Source of the DNA: Sympetrum striolatum
Taxonomy: Eukaryota; Arthropoda; Insecta; Odonata; Libellulidae
DNA: 64,000 nucleotides
Assembly: GCA_947579665.1 (NCBI GenBank)
Contig: OX388350.1
Span: 40,519,393-40,583,392 of the forward strand
Direction: 5' to 3'
Below are positions 32,531 to 44,640 of this stretch, piece by piece. Position 1 is the stretch's first letter; every line of letters begins with the position of its first letter. Under the pieces are notes generated by a model, which was given only the letters and a program-made list of their open reading frames with translations, ran no database searches and was not told where the DNA came from. The translations under genes were made by a program, and so were the position numbers.

Positions 32531-33690
32531 ACCTACGTTGGTTAGGTTTTATGATAATTTCTTGGTATTCATATCTGGTATTCATCACTGGTTAAAGGAA
32601 AACTTAATATGACGTAGTGGTGATTAATATTGCGTCATCTGAATGAGTGTCAAGAGAAATTTGTCCACTTCAAGTGATTACGAAAATATAAAATATCAGG
32701 TACGATTATGATATAATCGAATGTTGATGATGGAAGGAATTGAATCATATCTGGGAGTTCATAATCCACTGTTGAAGTATAATATAAGTTAACGCTACTA
32801 TGAATATCGTTGGGTCATCTTATGAAACGCTAAGAAAGAATGTTGTTGGCCTTCATTTACGTAATTTCGATTATTAAAACGCTAATTTGTTACTTGTCTT
32901 TTACCTTAATGCATTGTGTTTCAGTGTCCATTTTATATTATAATCAATTAACCTTATAAACATTTAAATCAGCGTACAAGTATCATATTGAATATTTCGC
33001 TATTTTTTGCTATTTTTGCCAAGGAGTTGCGTAAAGGTAAGGAGTAACCAGAGCGAATTGCTCATTATCAAGTCAACACATATATACTATCTACTGATTG
33101 TTGTAAAAATTAAATTATGGAAGTAATCCGTTACTTTTAATTACGAAATCTTGAATCAGTCGAACGCAAATTTATTTTCCATTTTTTTTACAAACCTTAA
33201 ATGAAAAATAGCGCTTTTGAATTATAGTTTACGGAACTACTATAATCTTTAAGAGGATAGCCAATGTAGTTATAACCACCGAATACCAGAGGATTCCAGA
33301 AAGCTATGTTACGAACCTTCATTCATGTGAGGGACTCCGTCAATCGAAGTTCATTTTGTTGAAATAAGATTAACCGATTGGATATCGACTGCAAGAATGG
33401 AAATATTGCTCTTAAGTCTATCAGTGAGTAACAAGGAAAGACTATGATAAATGAAAATGAAAATAATATTATAGAATTACTCGCAAACAGCGGGTTATTT
33501 TCTACCGATTTGGCCGGCGCGGGTGAGTAATGAATGCGTGGTTGCCTATACTCAGATTATAGATTTTCAATTAATTATTGCACAAAAACTAAGGCCCATT
33601 CAGACGAACGGCAATACGTTTTTTCATTGCTCCACTTCCTGCACCACTACAAAAATTTTCATCAAAATCCTCGGACAAAAGTGAGAGTCT
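32531..33690. other. Spacer, no gene
   Basis: AT-rich. The first 450 bp parallels 24400-24840. From about 33000 it is unlike the other units. The 81-residue frame at 33534-33779 runs into RT-relic sequence and is not protein-like. Confidence 0.45.
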
Positions 33691-34600
33691 CCCCTTTAAG
33701 CGGACCATTTCTAAATATGAGAATAAACCTACATCATGCGGACTCCAACTCGCACAGCAATATATTCTCATACGACTAGATAGGAGAAGAATAATCTATT
33801 TTTTGACCCTCGATGAGCATCTCCTCAATGTTCTACCAGTTCAGGATCACATCATATATTTCTACCAGTTAATCTTTTCATTCTATTTTATTTACCTGTC
33901 GCATCTAGAATGTATTCTCTCAAAGATCAACTACAGCTAAATGAGTTTCCTAGGTATTTGATGTCGCGCACTAACTCTAAGGTAGGTCGCGAAGTTTGGT
34001 GCAGCGTAGAAATAATGTTAGTGGATGATATCTTACATCCTTATCTGCTGCTTCAGATACGTCATTCAAAAAAAGCGCTAGTTGCGTCTCACAAGGCCTA
34101 CATTTGAGGAATATTCTGATTGATTGCTACTTTTCGGTAAGAAGGTGAATAATAGAGATTATATAATAAGCTCCATTATATATTATATAATAAGCACCAT
34201 TATATATTATAGAATAAGCACCATTAATTATTGTATAATAAACTCCAATATTTGGAAAAATCTCGAAGTTATGAAATTGATGTTTGATATCTGATATCTG
34301 ATCATTCTTAGGCTCCGCAGTGCGGTTTGCTTTTTTCTACGACATTGGGACAGTACCCTCATTGATTGATATACGATAGAATTCCCTAATAAGGGGAGCA
34401 AGCTCATTGGCTTACGTTGTCATGCAACAGCGGGAATACCTTCTGGTCACGGCGTATATTTCATATAAATATGTCGCAATAAATTTCCACTTCCATCAAC
34501 CTATATCTAGATGAGACGCATTTCCGAATCAATGCGCGAGGTAAATTCCTTAACTTGACCATTGTCTACCGTAAAAGATATCTGTTAGTGCGGGTTGAGG
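33690..34600 (-). pseudogene. CR1/jockey-like retroelement relic, second minus-strand copy
   Basis: Parallel to 28860-29700 (GCGGACTCCA..., TCGATGAG, TAGATACGTCATTCA-like blocks in the same order) with its own deletions. It lacks the 3' end and has multiple stops. A short tandem of TATATTATATAATAAGC-type units sits at 34160-34240. Confidence 0.55.
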
Positions 34601-35447
34601 AAGTTAGCAATTTTTGCCGATTTATTACAGTCACAAATGCAAAATATAAATTAATAAATAAATATATATATGCACATATAGGAAAAATTGAATTGATCAG
34701 AATATAACTGAATAATGTTTTAGTGAAGGAAAAATTTCTTGTTCCCAGGAAGATTTAATTTCTTGCGCCAATGTAAACCTATATTCTAGTTTTCAATGGT
34801 ATACCCGAATGAAAGCCATCTTGATACACATCATTCCCGTACAGTATTAGTGATTTTGTGCTAGCCTCAATGGTATTTCATTGTCATTGAAAGTTATGCT
34901 ATATCCATTAAAATCGCAAAAAATCGGTTAAATAAGTTTATAACAAATAAAAGAATTATGTGTAAATTTTTAGAAGATTCACTTTCATATACGTTCTTAA
35001 TGTATTCCCATATATATTATTTGTATATCAAAATATATAGAAAATTACGGGAGAAATATTAACTCTCATCAATGAGATCAGCTAAAACTTCATTAAATTT
35101 GCTTTGTGCGGTTTTCTGCGTATCAAAGGCATTTAACGAATATACTCGTGTATGAACCCAGTCATTCAGCACATTTTCCATTCTGAAAAAGCCCCCCCTC
35201 GGCTTTTACTCGAGTGAGGGTCTTGCTTACCTCCTTTCAAGCGGAAAAAGTCTGCCGCTGCCGGAAACCTGCTTGTTAATTCCTCATTTGCTCAAGGTAC
35301 AAATCTTATAACATTAACCTACTGATGCCTCAATCGCTCAATTACATTGATATCTATTTTTATTTTGAAATGTATGTACTAGTAGATGCTGTAGTTCCCA
35401 TACTAGGCTTATACTCGAGTCAGTAGTTTCAGTCAGTCAGTAGTAGT
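34601..35447. other. Array spacer, no gene
   Basis: AT-rich. The right half (35050-35430) matches array spacer (CATTTTCCATTCTGAAAAAG and the ACTCGAGTGAGGGTCTTGCT block). It is interrupted at about 35430-35448 by the Harbinger fragment. Confidence 0.5.
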
Positions 35448-35810
35448 AGGCCATATTCAGGAAAACATTTGAATTGTGAAAAAAGAATTTTTAATTATAG
35501 ATTATCGCAAGCTAGGCGTCACATTGAATGCGCCTTTGGGATATTGAGAAATAAGTGGAGAATACTGCATCGCTCTCTAAACGTGTCCATAGATTTCGCT
35601 GAATATATCGTAAAAGCTTGCTGTATTTTACATAACTTTGTTCTTAAAAGAGATGGTTACAAATTTCATCATACATTAACTGTACCAGGAATTGAAGATA
35701 TCAGTGATTCCGAAATGCCTGTACTAAGGTCACTAACCACAAGAGATGTATTGAAAGACTTCTTCATTAGCGAGGAGGGTGCCATACCTTGGCAAAATAG
35801 CCTAATATAA
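35448..35810 (+). pseudogene. PIF/Harbinger transposase C-terminal fragment (DDE_Tnp_4 type)
   Basis: Open from 35448: RPYSGKHLNCEKRIFNYRLSQ, then ARRHIECAFGILRNKWRIL, then YIVKACCILHNFV, ending with a stop after PWQNSLI. In Harbinger/HARBI1-type transposases the block F-N-x-R-L-S-x-A-R-x-x-(V/I)-E-x-A-F-G-I-L surrounds the last catalytic Glu, here the E of HIECAFG, and C-x-x-L-H-N-F follows. The catalytic Asp residues and the N-terminal part are missing, so this is a 5'-truncated remnant of about 120 codons. The following opposite-strand MADF frame supports the call. Confidence 0.8.
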
Positions 35811-35828
35811 ATGTTTACCTTTAAGTGG

Positions 35829-36074
35829 CTAGCAATAAAGTATAAGAAATAGATACATTCCTGCAGTATTTTTTTTCTGAACGTTTTTTTCGTCAAAATT
35901 TGGAATGAATTTCAGACATAATTCAGTCCAGGCCACAGTTTTCTTCGTACGATCGCTGTACAAGTCCGATCTTAAGTCCCAAATGGCAGGTTGCAATTCA
36001 ATTTCGGAGATGAAGACATCCACGTCGAAGCTCTCCATGCTGAGCAAGGCACTTGCACGCTCCACAGGGCACAA
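35829..36074 (-). pseudogene. Harbinger accessory protein fragment with MADF domain
   Basis: 81 residues on the strand opposite to the transposase: FDVDVFISEIELQPAIWDL, then YSDRTKKTVAWTELC. This is the N-terminal half of a MADF (Myb/SANT-like) DNA-binding domain, where F-I-x-x-(V/I) and L/I-W-D precede the D-R-x-x-K-x-x-x-W block. PIF/Harbinger elements carry such a second ORF, often convergent to the transposase, and its product is needed to recruit the transposase. The frame is cut short at both ends. Confidence 0.65.
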
Positions 36075-36309
36075 ATCGAGTGGTCGAGAGGCTGACGGCG
36101 ACAGTGGTCATGTGTGCGCGTATAGACGACGACAAGTGGTTGCCACAAGTAGCGAGACCCTGCCACAACCCCAGCCTGTAGCCAGACGCGGCGACACGAA
36201 TCGCCGAGTGTGCGGAGATTTGATCTCAAAACGTCTGCCGCAGCGTGTCGTGGCCACCAGTGGCTGAGCTGTGGCTGGTGTTAGTGTTCTAGTGTGCGCA
36301 CACCCTAAA

Positions 36310-37905
36310 GATCCACGTTGGACGAAACCTTAATTACGAGCATTACATAGGAAGCAAAGAGTCGATCACTCGCGATGGAGAAAACACAAAGCATGCGTAA
36401 AGAACCATGAGCTCGAAGAACAAAACTATAGAGAAGTACGAAAGTTAGTTAAGGAAGAAGCGCGAAAAGAATACCAGGAATTAGAATCTCGAACCCTATT
36501 AGAATCATTAGGTGGCTATCAGAAAGAATTTTGGTCATACGTGCGTGAGATCCGTGGTGGTCAGTTTTCTGTGCCTATCTTCATAAGCGCGGAGGGAATT
36601 ACAGTAAATAAATAAAGATAAAGCTAACTTACTTAACGGCACTACCATAAATGCTTCACTGTAGACAATGCTGAAGTTAAGGATACCTCGCGCATTGATT
36701 CAGAGATGTGTCCCATAGAGATATCGGTTGATGGAATTGGGAAGTTATTGCGAGAGATTTATAGAAAAAAGGACCCGAAGGTATTCCCGCTGTTGTAATA
36801 AAAACTTTAGCCGATGAAATTGCTCCGCTTCTATAGATTTTCTGTCAGAAATCATTGGATGAGGGAACCGTCCCAATGTCGTGGAAAAAAGCTAATGCCA
36901 CTCCGGTGCCTAAGAAAGGGCGTGCGTCAAAACCAGATTATTATAGGCCTATTTCATTAACTTCAATCTTTTGCAAAATGATGGACCATATTATACCGAG
37001 CTCTATCATGCGCTTTCTTTCAGAAAAGGGAGCAATCAGTCAGAGCCAGCACGGATTCCGTAAAGGTAGGTCTTGTGAGACCCAGTTAGCGCTTTTTATG
37101 AATGACTTATACAAAGCAGCAGACGGTGGCGTTAGATCAGAAGCAGTTTTCCTAGATTTCAGGAAAGCTTTCGACACAGTTTCTCACGAAAAGCTTATCC
37201 AAAAGCTGAGAGCCTACGCGATCGACGAAGAAGTTATCAGATGGACCAAATCTTTTCTAGAAAATAGATCTCAGCGAGTTGCGTTAGACGGATTTTTTTC
37301 CGACGAAATAAGTATCTCATCAGGAGTTCCTTAGGGAAGTGTTCTTGGTACGATTTTATTTCTAATTTACATTAACGACCTCGTAGCTACTGGTAGAACG
37401 TTGAGAGGATGCTCATCGAGATTCAAGGATATAGCTTATTTTTCTCATATTCGGCCGAGTCTAGAATACTGCTGTGCTGTTTGGGACCCACACGAAGTAG
37501 GTTTAGTCTCAGGTTTAGAGATGGTCCAGCGTAGAGCAGCCTGATTCTTTTGCGGGGATTTCAGGTTTGATAGCAGCGTTACGGCAATGATAGAGTCCCT
37601 TGGTTGAATTCACTACAGATGAGAAGATCTGTATATCGTCGGAAACTTTTCGAAAAGTTCAGTCGTTCAGAATTTGTACACGAAGTTAGTGAAATATTAG
37701 TGCCAGTAAAGAGCGAACCCGATCTCCGAGAGGCATCGACAAAGCGTTATAGAGAAGTAATCGCAAGGAAGGATAATCATATTTGGTTGTTTTTTCCTCA
37801 GGCTATTAGAGATGCTAATAGGGAGGAATGAATAATGGTGGTGTATTACACCCCCTGCCATACACCTCTGGCGGCTCGCAGTGTATATATCTAAATCTAA
37901 AAATC
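36310..37905 (+). pseudogene. CR1/jockey-like retroelement, internally deleted copy
   Basis: The longest copy of this family here. The linker with VRKLVKEEARKEYQELES and FWSYVREIRGGQFS lies at 36420-36615, then frameshifted RT (ADEIAPLL), then a clean stretch 36855-37334: KPDYYRPISLTSIFCKMM, SQSQHGFRKGRSCETQLALF, AVFLDFRKAFDTVSHEKL and SSGVP followed by a stop where the family has the Gln of GVPQGSVLG. The frame then continues GSVLGTILFLIYINDL. A deletion removes the catalytic FADD box, and the sequence jumps to HIRPSLEYCCAVWDPHE and LEMVQRRAA. The C-terminus (37604-37831) reads RRSVYRRKLFEKFS through QAIRDANREE. The 3' UTR contains CCCCCTGCCATACACCTCTG and ends in TATCTAAATCTAAAAATC. Dead. 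Confidence 0.8.
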
Positions 37906-38505
37906 TATAATCTATGAGATCAGCAAAAACTTCTTTCTATTTGCTTTGAAAGGTTACCTTCGTATCAAAAGCGGTTACCAAATATAGTCGTGTATGAAGC
38001 GGGTCATTTATCAAATTTTCATGCTGAAAAAGCAACCCTCTGCTTGTACTCGCATGAGGGTCCTGCTTACCTGCTTTTCAGTGAAAAACGTCTGCTGCAG
38101 CTGAAAACCTGCTTGTTTCTTCCTAAATTGCTAAATTATCAATTCTTATAACATTTAAGCTACTGATGCCCCATTACATTGATATCTGTTTATATTTTGA
38201 AATTGAAGTAGTAGCTGCTGAAGTTCCCATCCTAGGCTTAAACTCGAATCAATTAGTTTCTTCCAGTTTTTTTGTGATAAGTTAGGTACGACGGCTAATA
38301 TTCGAGTGTACACTATAGTTAAATACCACTAGCATGATTCGAAGACATTGCGAGTTAATTTGAAGGGTAGGAGGGTAAACGAATAGGTTATAAAGGCGTA
38401 ACACTTTTTTAAATAAATATCAAAGATTTTCAAAATCGGTTTATTGGAATAAATTTCCAACAGTGATTGATCTACAATCGCTACATTTCAAGGCTTCATT
38501 TCCTG
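37906..38505. other. Array spacer, 3' flank of copy E
   Basis: AT-rich array spacer parallel to 15900-16450 and 44870-45480. No gene. Confidence 0.5.
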
Positions 38506-40427
38506 TCAGCCTTCAATCCAGGAACCATAGAATACGTCCAGCACTGACTTTTTCTCTCCTTTCAGAATTATGCTGGTATTCACTGGCGCATAAAAATGTG
38601 ACGTGATACTTATGGTGACGTTTTTGTGGCCCACTCCGCCGTTTACAATTTTTGCCTTTCCACCTTTTCCGATCGGAACCTGAAAAGTAAAAAGACATTT
38701 GAAAACAAAAGAATTGTAGTTGAATCGCGGAAATGGATAGTATCTATTTTTCGGAGATAGATTCCATGCTCGATGAAGAGATTTTGGTGAGGATCATGCA
38801 ATTATCAAAGACATTTATTCAAACATAACGTATTAAAGAAGAGCAGATGTTATTACTACACATCTAACACAGGAAGAAGTCAAAGTTTGATGGTTATGTT
38901 CTTCCCAAAGTCCGAAATAATAGACAGAAAGTTACTGGAAATTGAAATAATTTTTGAAACGATTAAAGAAATATTTATTCAAAGTCAATCACCGCCAAGT
39001 ATAAAGTGAGGACGGCTGATCTCAAGAAATAGAAAAATTAATAAGGAATAAGTAAATTAAGATAAATAAACAGTAATAAAACAAAAGTTACGATGATGAA
39101 TGAATTTCTGAATATCCATTAAATTGCTATTGTATATATATAAAGTCCATTAATGAAATAGGTAAGAATGACGCATCACGCAAGAGGGGAAACGTGGAAT
39201 TTTGAGGGGCTGTCTAACACGCGTAATGCGCAGTAACCGATTTAACGATACTTTTTTGCGCATGTCACCTCCCTCAAGATGCACTGCATTTCCTATTTTT
39301 TGAGTTGGACTAGGCCCACCTGCTCAGTAGGCTACAGAGCATCTGCTTTTATTTCGCGAATGGACTGCAACAATTTTAATAGTTTGGATGATTAAAGAGC
39401 AGGTTTTTCTGAGGAACGTGCAATGAGGTGTATTCTTACACCACGTACTTGGGGACAACTACTGTGATCGATATGTTTCTGTCAGACATCGTGGAGCTTG
39501 AAGACTATATTTAATATTCTTTGTAAACTCCGCCGAATTTTTATTTGTGTGACTGTTTCGGGTAAGACAGTCGATGAAGAGTCCGTAAAATTTAATAGAG
39601 TTACTTTATAAATACGCATTTATGTAAAGATATCGAAATTATGGATAAAATCCGTAACGTAAAACTCTTGCTGAAATACAATACAAATCGATTTCAAACT
39701 TAATCACCGCTACGGCTAATGATGGGACGGATTATTTAAGCATGAAAATAGTAAAAAGAGAATAAATTTCTCTGCAATTCCTGTCGACTTACTTTCTTGC
39801 AAAAGAGCATTTTCTCTTTCTTTTGACCTAACGTTAGGATACAAAAAAATTGAAATACAAATGTAATAATCGAGCCTGAATTTAATAAACACATTTTTTC
39901 CTTAAAAAGTAACATTTGTTGTGTAAAGTACAATTTTCCGTTTCTCCCTTAAATGACCTAGCTTATTTTAAAATGCCAATAGGAAGCTGGATACATATAA
40001 TTAGGATAACTCCGAGATCTCGACGACACGGACATACTGGTACTTTCCAAACGACTAAACACGGAAACTAAAATCTGAGTACTAATTCTTTCCATTCTAC
40101 CGTCGAATGCCGTAAATGTATTCGACTAGAGCCGACAGGGAAAACTGCTGTGCAAACATTAACAAATATCAATCTGGTACTTACCTTGTCTTTGATCTCG
40201 ATATATTTTATGATTTCTTCCGCACTGAAGCCCACTGGTGGATACACGATATTGGTGGTATGCTTGGTAAAGTATCGAGGGTGATGGACGTCCAGACGAA
40301 GAAGGATGGCATAACGAGGATTGTCCTCTCCGAGAATGATGTCATTCTTGCCCGATTTCACGGCCAGTTGGATACCATTGGCGTAGGCCACCAAGGCGAT
40401 GGCGACGAGGATATACTTCTGAACCAT
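38506..40427 (-). CDS. MBF2-like secreted protein, copy E (altered C-terminus)
   Basis: Exon 1 is 40427-40185 (81 codons, donor AAG|GTAAGT): the same signal peptide, then GEDNPRYAILLRLDV and YPPVGFSAEEIIKYIEIKDK. The intron is 1505 bp. Exon 2 is 38679-38506, phase 0: VPIGKGGKAKIVNGG, GVGHKNVTISITSH, VNTSIILKG, then a short tail ending FYGSWIEG and TGA. The total is 138 residues. Compared with A a 14-base deletion lies in the tail, and compared with B, C and D the tail is read in another frame, so the last 17 residues are unrelated to theirs although the DNA is homologous. The core domain is complete, so I treat it as a working gene, but loss of function is possible. Confidence 0.65.
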
Positions 40428-40469
40428 ATTCGGATAGTAACTCTTCTGGTAGTAGTCTCTTCAGATTGC

Positions 40470-40550
40470 CTCAGTAGATTGATTCTGTATCGCACTCGCG
40501 TACTATATATACCTGCTCGGTGTGCCACACGCGCTCGGTGATCGGATGAT
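40470..40550 (-). promoter_or_regulatory. TATA-box promoter of MBF2-like copy E
   Basis: TATATATAG reads on the minus strand from 40511, with the initiator-like site near 40480 and the shared upstream block present. Near-identical to the promoters of D and B. Confidence 0.6.
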
Positions 40551-42200
40551 TAGACTATTCTTGCAGCACGTTTGTACGTGGGGTTTGATGATTTTAGTAA
40601 TCGTTTTAAGGGTGTCAATCCGGATGGTTGTCGACAAGGCGCACGTGTCTTCTTATGGACTTGATGAGTATTACAAATCGTTGTAAGACTCTTAACACCA
40701 TACAGTTGATGATAAGGCGAGCGTGGAAACTGCTCGAAGGAAGCACGTGGTGTGACTAACATCGGTTAGGCTTTATGATCACTTCTTGGTATTCATATAT
40801 CACTGGTTAAAGGAAAACATTAGTTGACGTAGTGGTGAGTATTATTGAGCCATCTGAATGAGTGCCAAGAAAAATTTGTTAACTTCAGATTATTACAAAA
40901 AAATAAAAAACAGTCACATTTACCATGTAATCGAAGGTTTATGATAGAGAGAGTTCAATCATTTCTGGGAATTTATTAACCACTGTTCAAGTGAAATATA
41001 ATATGACTCTACCATGTGCATCGTCGGGTCACCTCAAGAAACGTTAAGAAAGATTGTAGTCGGTCGTCATTTACTTAATTTCAATTATTATTACGTTTAA
41101 TGTTACTTTTACCACAATGCATTGTGTTTCAGTGACAACTTCATATTATACTCAAAATGCATAATAAACATTATAATCAACGTGCAAGCAACATAATTAA
41201 TATTTTGCTATTAAATAACTACGGAAACATTGAGAAACCGTCAGGAAATATTACAAAATAATTACATTTTTCATAAATATTTAAACTTTTGACAAAAAGT
41301 GCAGCCTGAAAATATAATCCGATCGAGTTGAATTTTTTATGGGCTATAAGGACCACCAACCTCAAACTATAAGCACTAGCATTAGACAGATTTCGATTAA
41401 ATAACGTTCATTTGATCAGAATGACAAAGTAGATGCGTTCAGAATCGTATGCCCGCCATATTTAAGCATGCTAGGTTTGCCACAGGTGCTCGATAATAAT
41501 AATATTCTTGTGATTCGTTTGTTCGTTTGCTTTTATGAGTTTAAAAATCGTTCTATGGGTGCTCACTCAAGAAGATTGTAAATAAGTCGCAACTGTATTC
41601 TCGCGGGCTTTGGTTATATTACAAATCGTTGTAAGGATCTCAACACCGTGCAATTGATGAATCTTGTAATCGTGATCGTGCAAGTGTTAGAATCTTATGC
41701 CCGCCATATTTAAACGTACTCGGTTTGCCACAAGTGCTCGACTATAATAATATCCTTGCGACTTGTTTGTACTTGGGCTTTTATGGGTTTAGAAATCGTT
41801 TTAAGGGTGTTCAATCCGGAAGATTGTCCATAAGGCGCACGGGTATTCTCGCGGGCTTTGGTGAGTATTACAAATCGTTGTAAGGATCTCAACATTGAGC
41901 AGTTGATGATAAGGTGAGTGTGGAGACTTATCGAAGGAAGCACGTGGGGTGACTGACGTGCTCCCTTCGCTATTTTATGACGGAGGGTTTTATGATAATT
42001 TCTAGGTATTCATACATTACTGTTTAAAGGATATAAGACGTACGTACTTACACCCACCTTGTTTATACATGCTCACTTTGCCATACGTTCTTGATAACAG
42101 TTATATTCTTGCGACACCTTTGTACGTGGGCTTTGATGATTTTAGAAATCGTTTAAATTTTCTTAACACCTAACGTAGTGTTGAGTATAGTCATATTAAG
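40500..42200 (-). repeat. Promoter-derived upstream modules of copy E
   Basis: Modules at 40500-40760, 41455-41670 (truncated, ending in CAATTGATGAATC), 41695-41955 and 42050-42200. The third reads, on the minus strand, GGCAAACCGAGTACGTTTAAATATGG, with a decayed TATA. The stretch 40765-41450 is AT-rich spacer without a gene. Confidence 0.55.
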
Positions 42201-42224
42201 CCGAATAAATGTCGAGAAGGTGCA

Positions 42225-42400
42225 AGTTTCCACCAGTAACCTCTCGAATGGTGTGTGTGGCACACAGCCGCCGATTTTAATCATTTTTCCGGCGTATTAG
42301 TTTAAGCTACGTCCAAGTGTATTATCTAGATTCGATTCCTGGATACGTCCGAGGCTAAGTAATTCAGAGATTACGATCACCTATGATAGGAGAATCAAAA
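42225..42400 (+). repeat. tRNA-derived SINE-like relic, second copy
   Basis: Matches 4270-4470. Its B-box-like site AGATTCGATTCCTGG (near 42330) is close to the Pol III consensus. Confidence 0.35.
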
Positions 42401-42419
42401 TACTCGATTTTTGAATTAC

Positions 42420-43330
42420 GCGTGAATTTTACGAATAATATTTAAGATACCTAAGTGCTCGATGTAAAGATAGAAATTTAGCAACACGACTGTTGATGAA
42501 ATTGAGGTAAATAAATCTCCAAAAGCCGGCGTCGGCGTCGGGTCTCTATGTCGGCGTTCTCCATTCTCTGACTATCGGGAAGTAACTGTCACAATTGAGT
42601 GCGGCAACTGAGCGCTACGACCACTAGGAGGGTCTCATTTTAGACGGTATTTATTGAACGACCCCTACCCAATCCAACCCAACCCACTTCCAGCTACAGC
42701 CATCCACCCGTTCAAAATATAATATTACTATGAGCAGGGTCGTTCAACTAATACCGTCTGCAAACGGGAAGCGCTCAGTTACAGTAGCGCGCTGTGGACG
42801 TCTCGCTCAGTTGTCCGTGTTCAAAGATCGCGCGCTCCGTTGTCGCGAAACGGATGTTACCAGCAGCCAAATCTAGAAATACTACTAGTCTGATACAACC
42901 CGCTGTCCTATACTGCCCGGCCTCTCTCTACGGTAGTTAATCTGCGGTATCTGCGTTTATGGATCCGCATAAATAAGTTTGGTCTGATTTAGAGATGGTC
43001 CAGCGAAGCTAGTTTCGTGACAGGGTGTTTCACGTTCAACAGCAGGCTATAATAGAGTCCCTCGGTTGGAATAGGCTCCTGGTGAGAAGATCTGATTACA
43101 GACAGAAACTTTCCTATAAGTACAGCGGGGGAAAGAAATTTCGCATCATTTTGAGCGCGGACCAAGTGGCCTTCAAATAAACCACTTGGAAAACTACTTA
43201 CTACTACTGACTGACAACACTGAGGAAAGCTTCGAAAAACGTATTTATTTGAGTCCCTAGCCTAGAACTTACACAAATTTCGTCTCTTTCGATCTTTTCT
43301 AATATCCTTCGTTCGATTTCTTCCAGAGTG
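42420..43330. repeat. Array spacer with MITE-like foldback and RT tail relic (upstream of copy E)
   Basis: Foldback at 42580-42870 (arms AGACGGTATTTATTGAACGA and GGGTCGTTCAACTAATACCG), then the CR1-like RT tail relic at 42885-43330. The foldback arms are best preserved in this copy. Confidence 0.55.
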
Positions 43331-44110
43331 CGTCATATTTATTTCGACATTTCTCTTTCACACAAGGTATTCTATTTATAGAACGAGAGGTTAAATGTAC
43401 GAGAATAATAATTCCTATTTCAGTCTGAATGCTGTAACATGGATGGACTATAATTCGAAGTTTATTTATAAAAAAATTAAGATTGGCAATTCGGTTTGAA
43501 CGTAGTAAAATGTGTATCAATAAGAATGGAGTGCGGTTAGTGTGGGAATTCCTAACGTCGTGATTCTAACCTTTAGGGAACAAGAGTTTTTCAGTCTGGA
43601 GGAAAAATATACCTATATTTCGCGAGACAATAGTGAGAACAGGTGGCCTATATTGGTCTTATTATCTGGATATTTAAAGTTGCTCTAATATGGTAGTTAT
43701 TCAGGTAGTTTGTTTTTTCACACGTCCATACGTCTCTCGAATGCTCGCTGGATATTAATGTAAATGTGAATCTTCATACGCCCAGTTAAAACATTGGATA
43801 TTCATTGACTGCGATAAAATTTCCGAGGGAAATGTTTTGAAACATTTTCATTCAGTGATTTCAAATCGTGTACTCGTCAGTATAACTACTGATATACTAA
43901 CAATGACACAATGTAAAATTTGTATTTTTTCTACTGGATTTTAATTTTCCCCAATGAAATCCTGTTGACGAAGGAAATTATTCATAGAAATTTATATACA
44001 CCATAGGTAACCTAGAATACACGAAATCTTTGTCCGTCCGGAATTAAAAGAAAAATATGGGATAAAATATAATTTCCGAAATTAAAACAAATAAGATTCC
44101 GTAAAAACTG
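43331..44110. other. Array spacer, no gene
   Basis: Parallel to 20176-20960. AT-rich, no gene. Confidence 0.5.
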
Positions 44111-44640
44111 ATTAATTTCGTGATTCTATTTAATTTACCTGTCGCATCACGAATGTGTTCTTTCAAAGAGTAACTACAGCTAAATGAGATTCCTAGGTAT
44201 TTGATGTCGCGCTTTAACTCTAAGGGATGTCGTGAAGTTTGGTGCCGCGTGGAAATAACGTTTGTGGTTGATATCTTACATCATTTCTGCTGCTTTAGAT
44301 ACATCATTCATAAAAAAACGCTAGGTGCGTTTCACAAGACCTACATTTATAGAATATTCTGATTGATTGCTACTTTTCGGTACGAAAGTTCATAATAGTG
44401 ATTGCTATAATATGCCGCATTATTTTCCAAAATCTCGAATTTAATGAAATTGATATATTCATCTGGTCATTCATAGGTTCCGGTGTATGGTTTGCTTTTA
44501 CAACGACATTGGGATAGTACACTCATTGATTGATTCCAGAGAGATTTCTTTTAGAAGGGGAGAAAGCTCATTGGCAAAAGTTTTCATGGCAACAGTGGGA
44601 ATACCTTCGGGTCACGGCGTATATTTCATATAAATCTTTC
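44111..44640 (-). pseudogene. CR1/jockey-like retroelement relic, third minus-strand copy
   Basis: Parallel to 29070-29600 (ACCTGTCGCATC, AAAGAGTAACTACAGCTAAA, GATGTCGCGC blocks). Neither end is preserved. Many stops. Confidence 0.55.

Larger units (their letters stand above)
35430..36305. mobile_element. PIF/Harbinger element remnant
   Basis: Consists of the transposase C-terminus (+), the MADF fragment (-) and a GC-rich stretch (36070-36290) ending at AGTGTGCGCACACCC, a possible terminus. The left terminus is not seen, so the remnant looks truncated on that side. Directly beyond it starts a CR1-like RT relic. Confidence 0.6.

Noticed and set aside
40116..40541. 141-codon plus-strand frame, with similar frames at 23743 and 31890
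   Set aside because: Antisense of MBF2-like exon 1. Recurrence in several copies follows from duplication of the sense exon.
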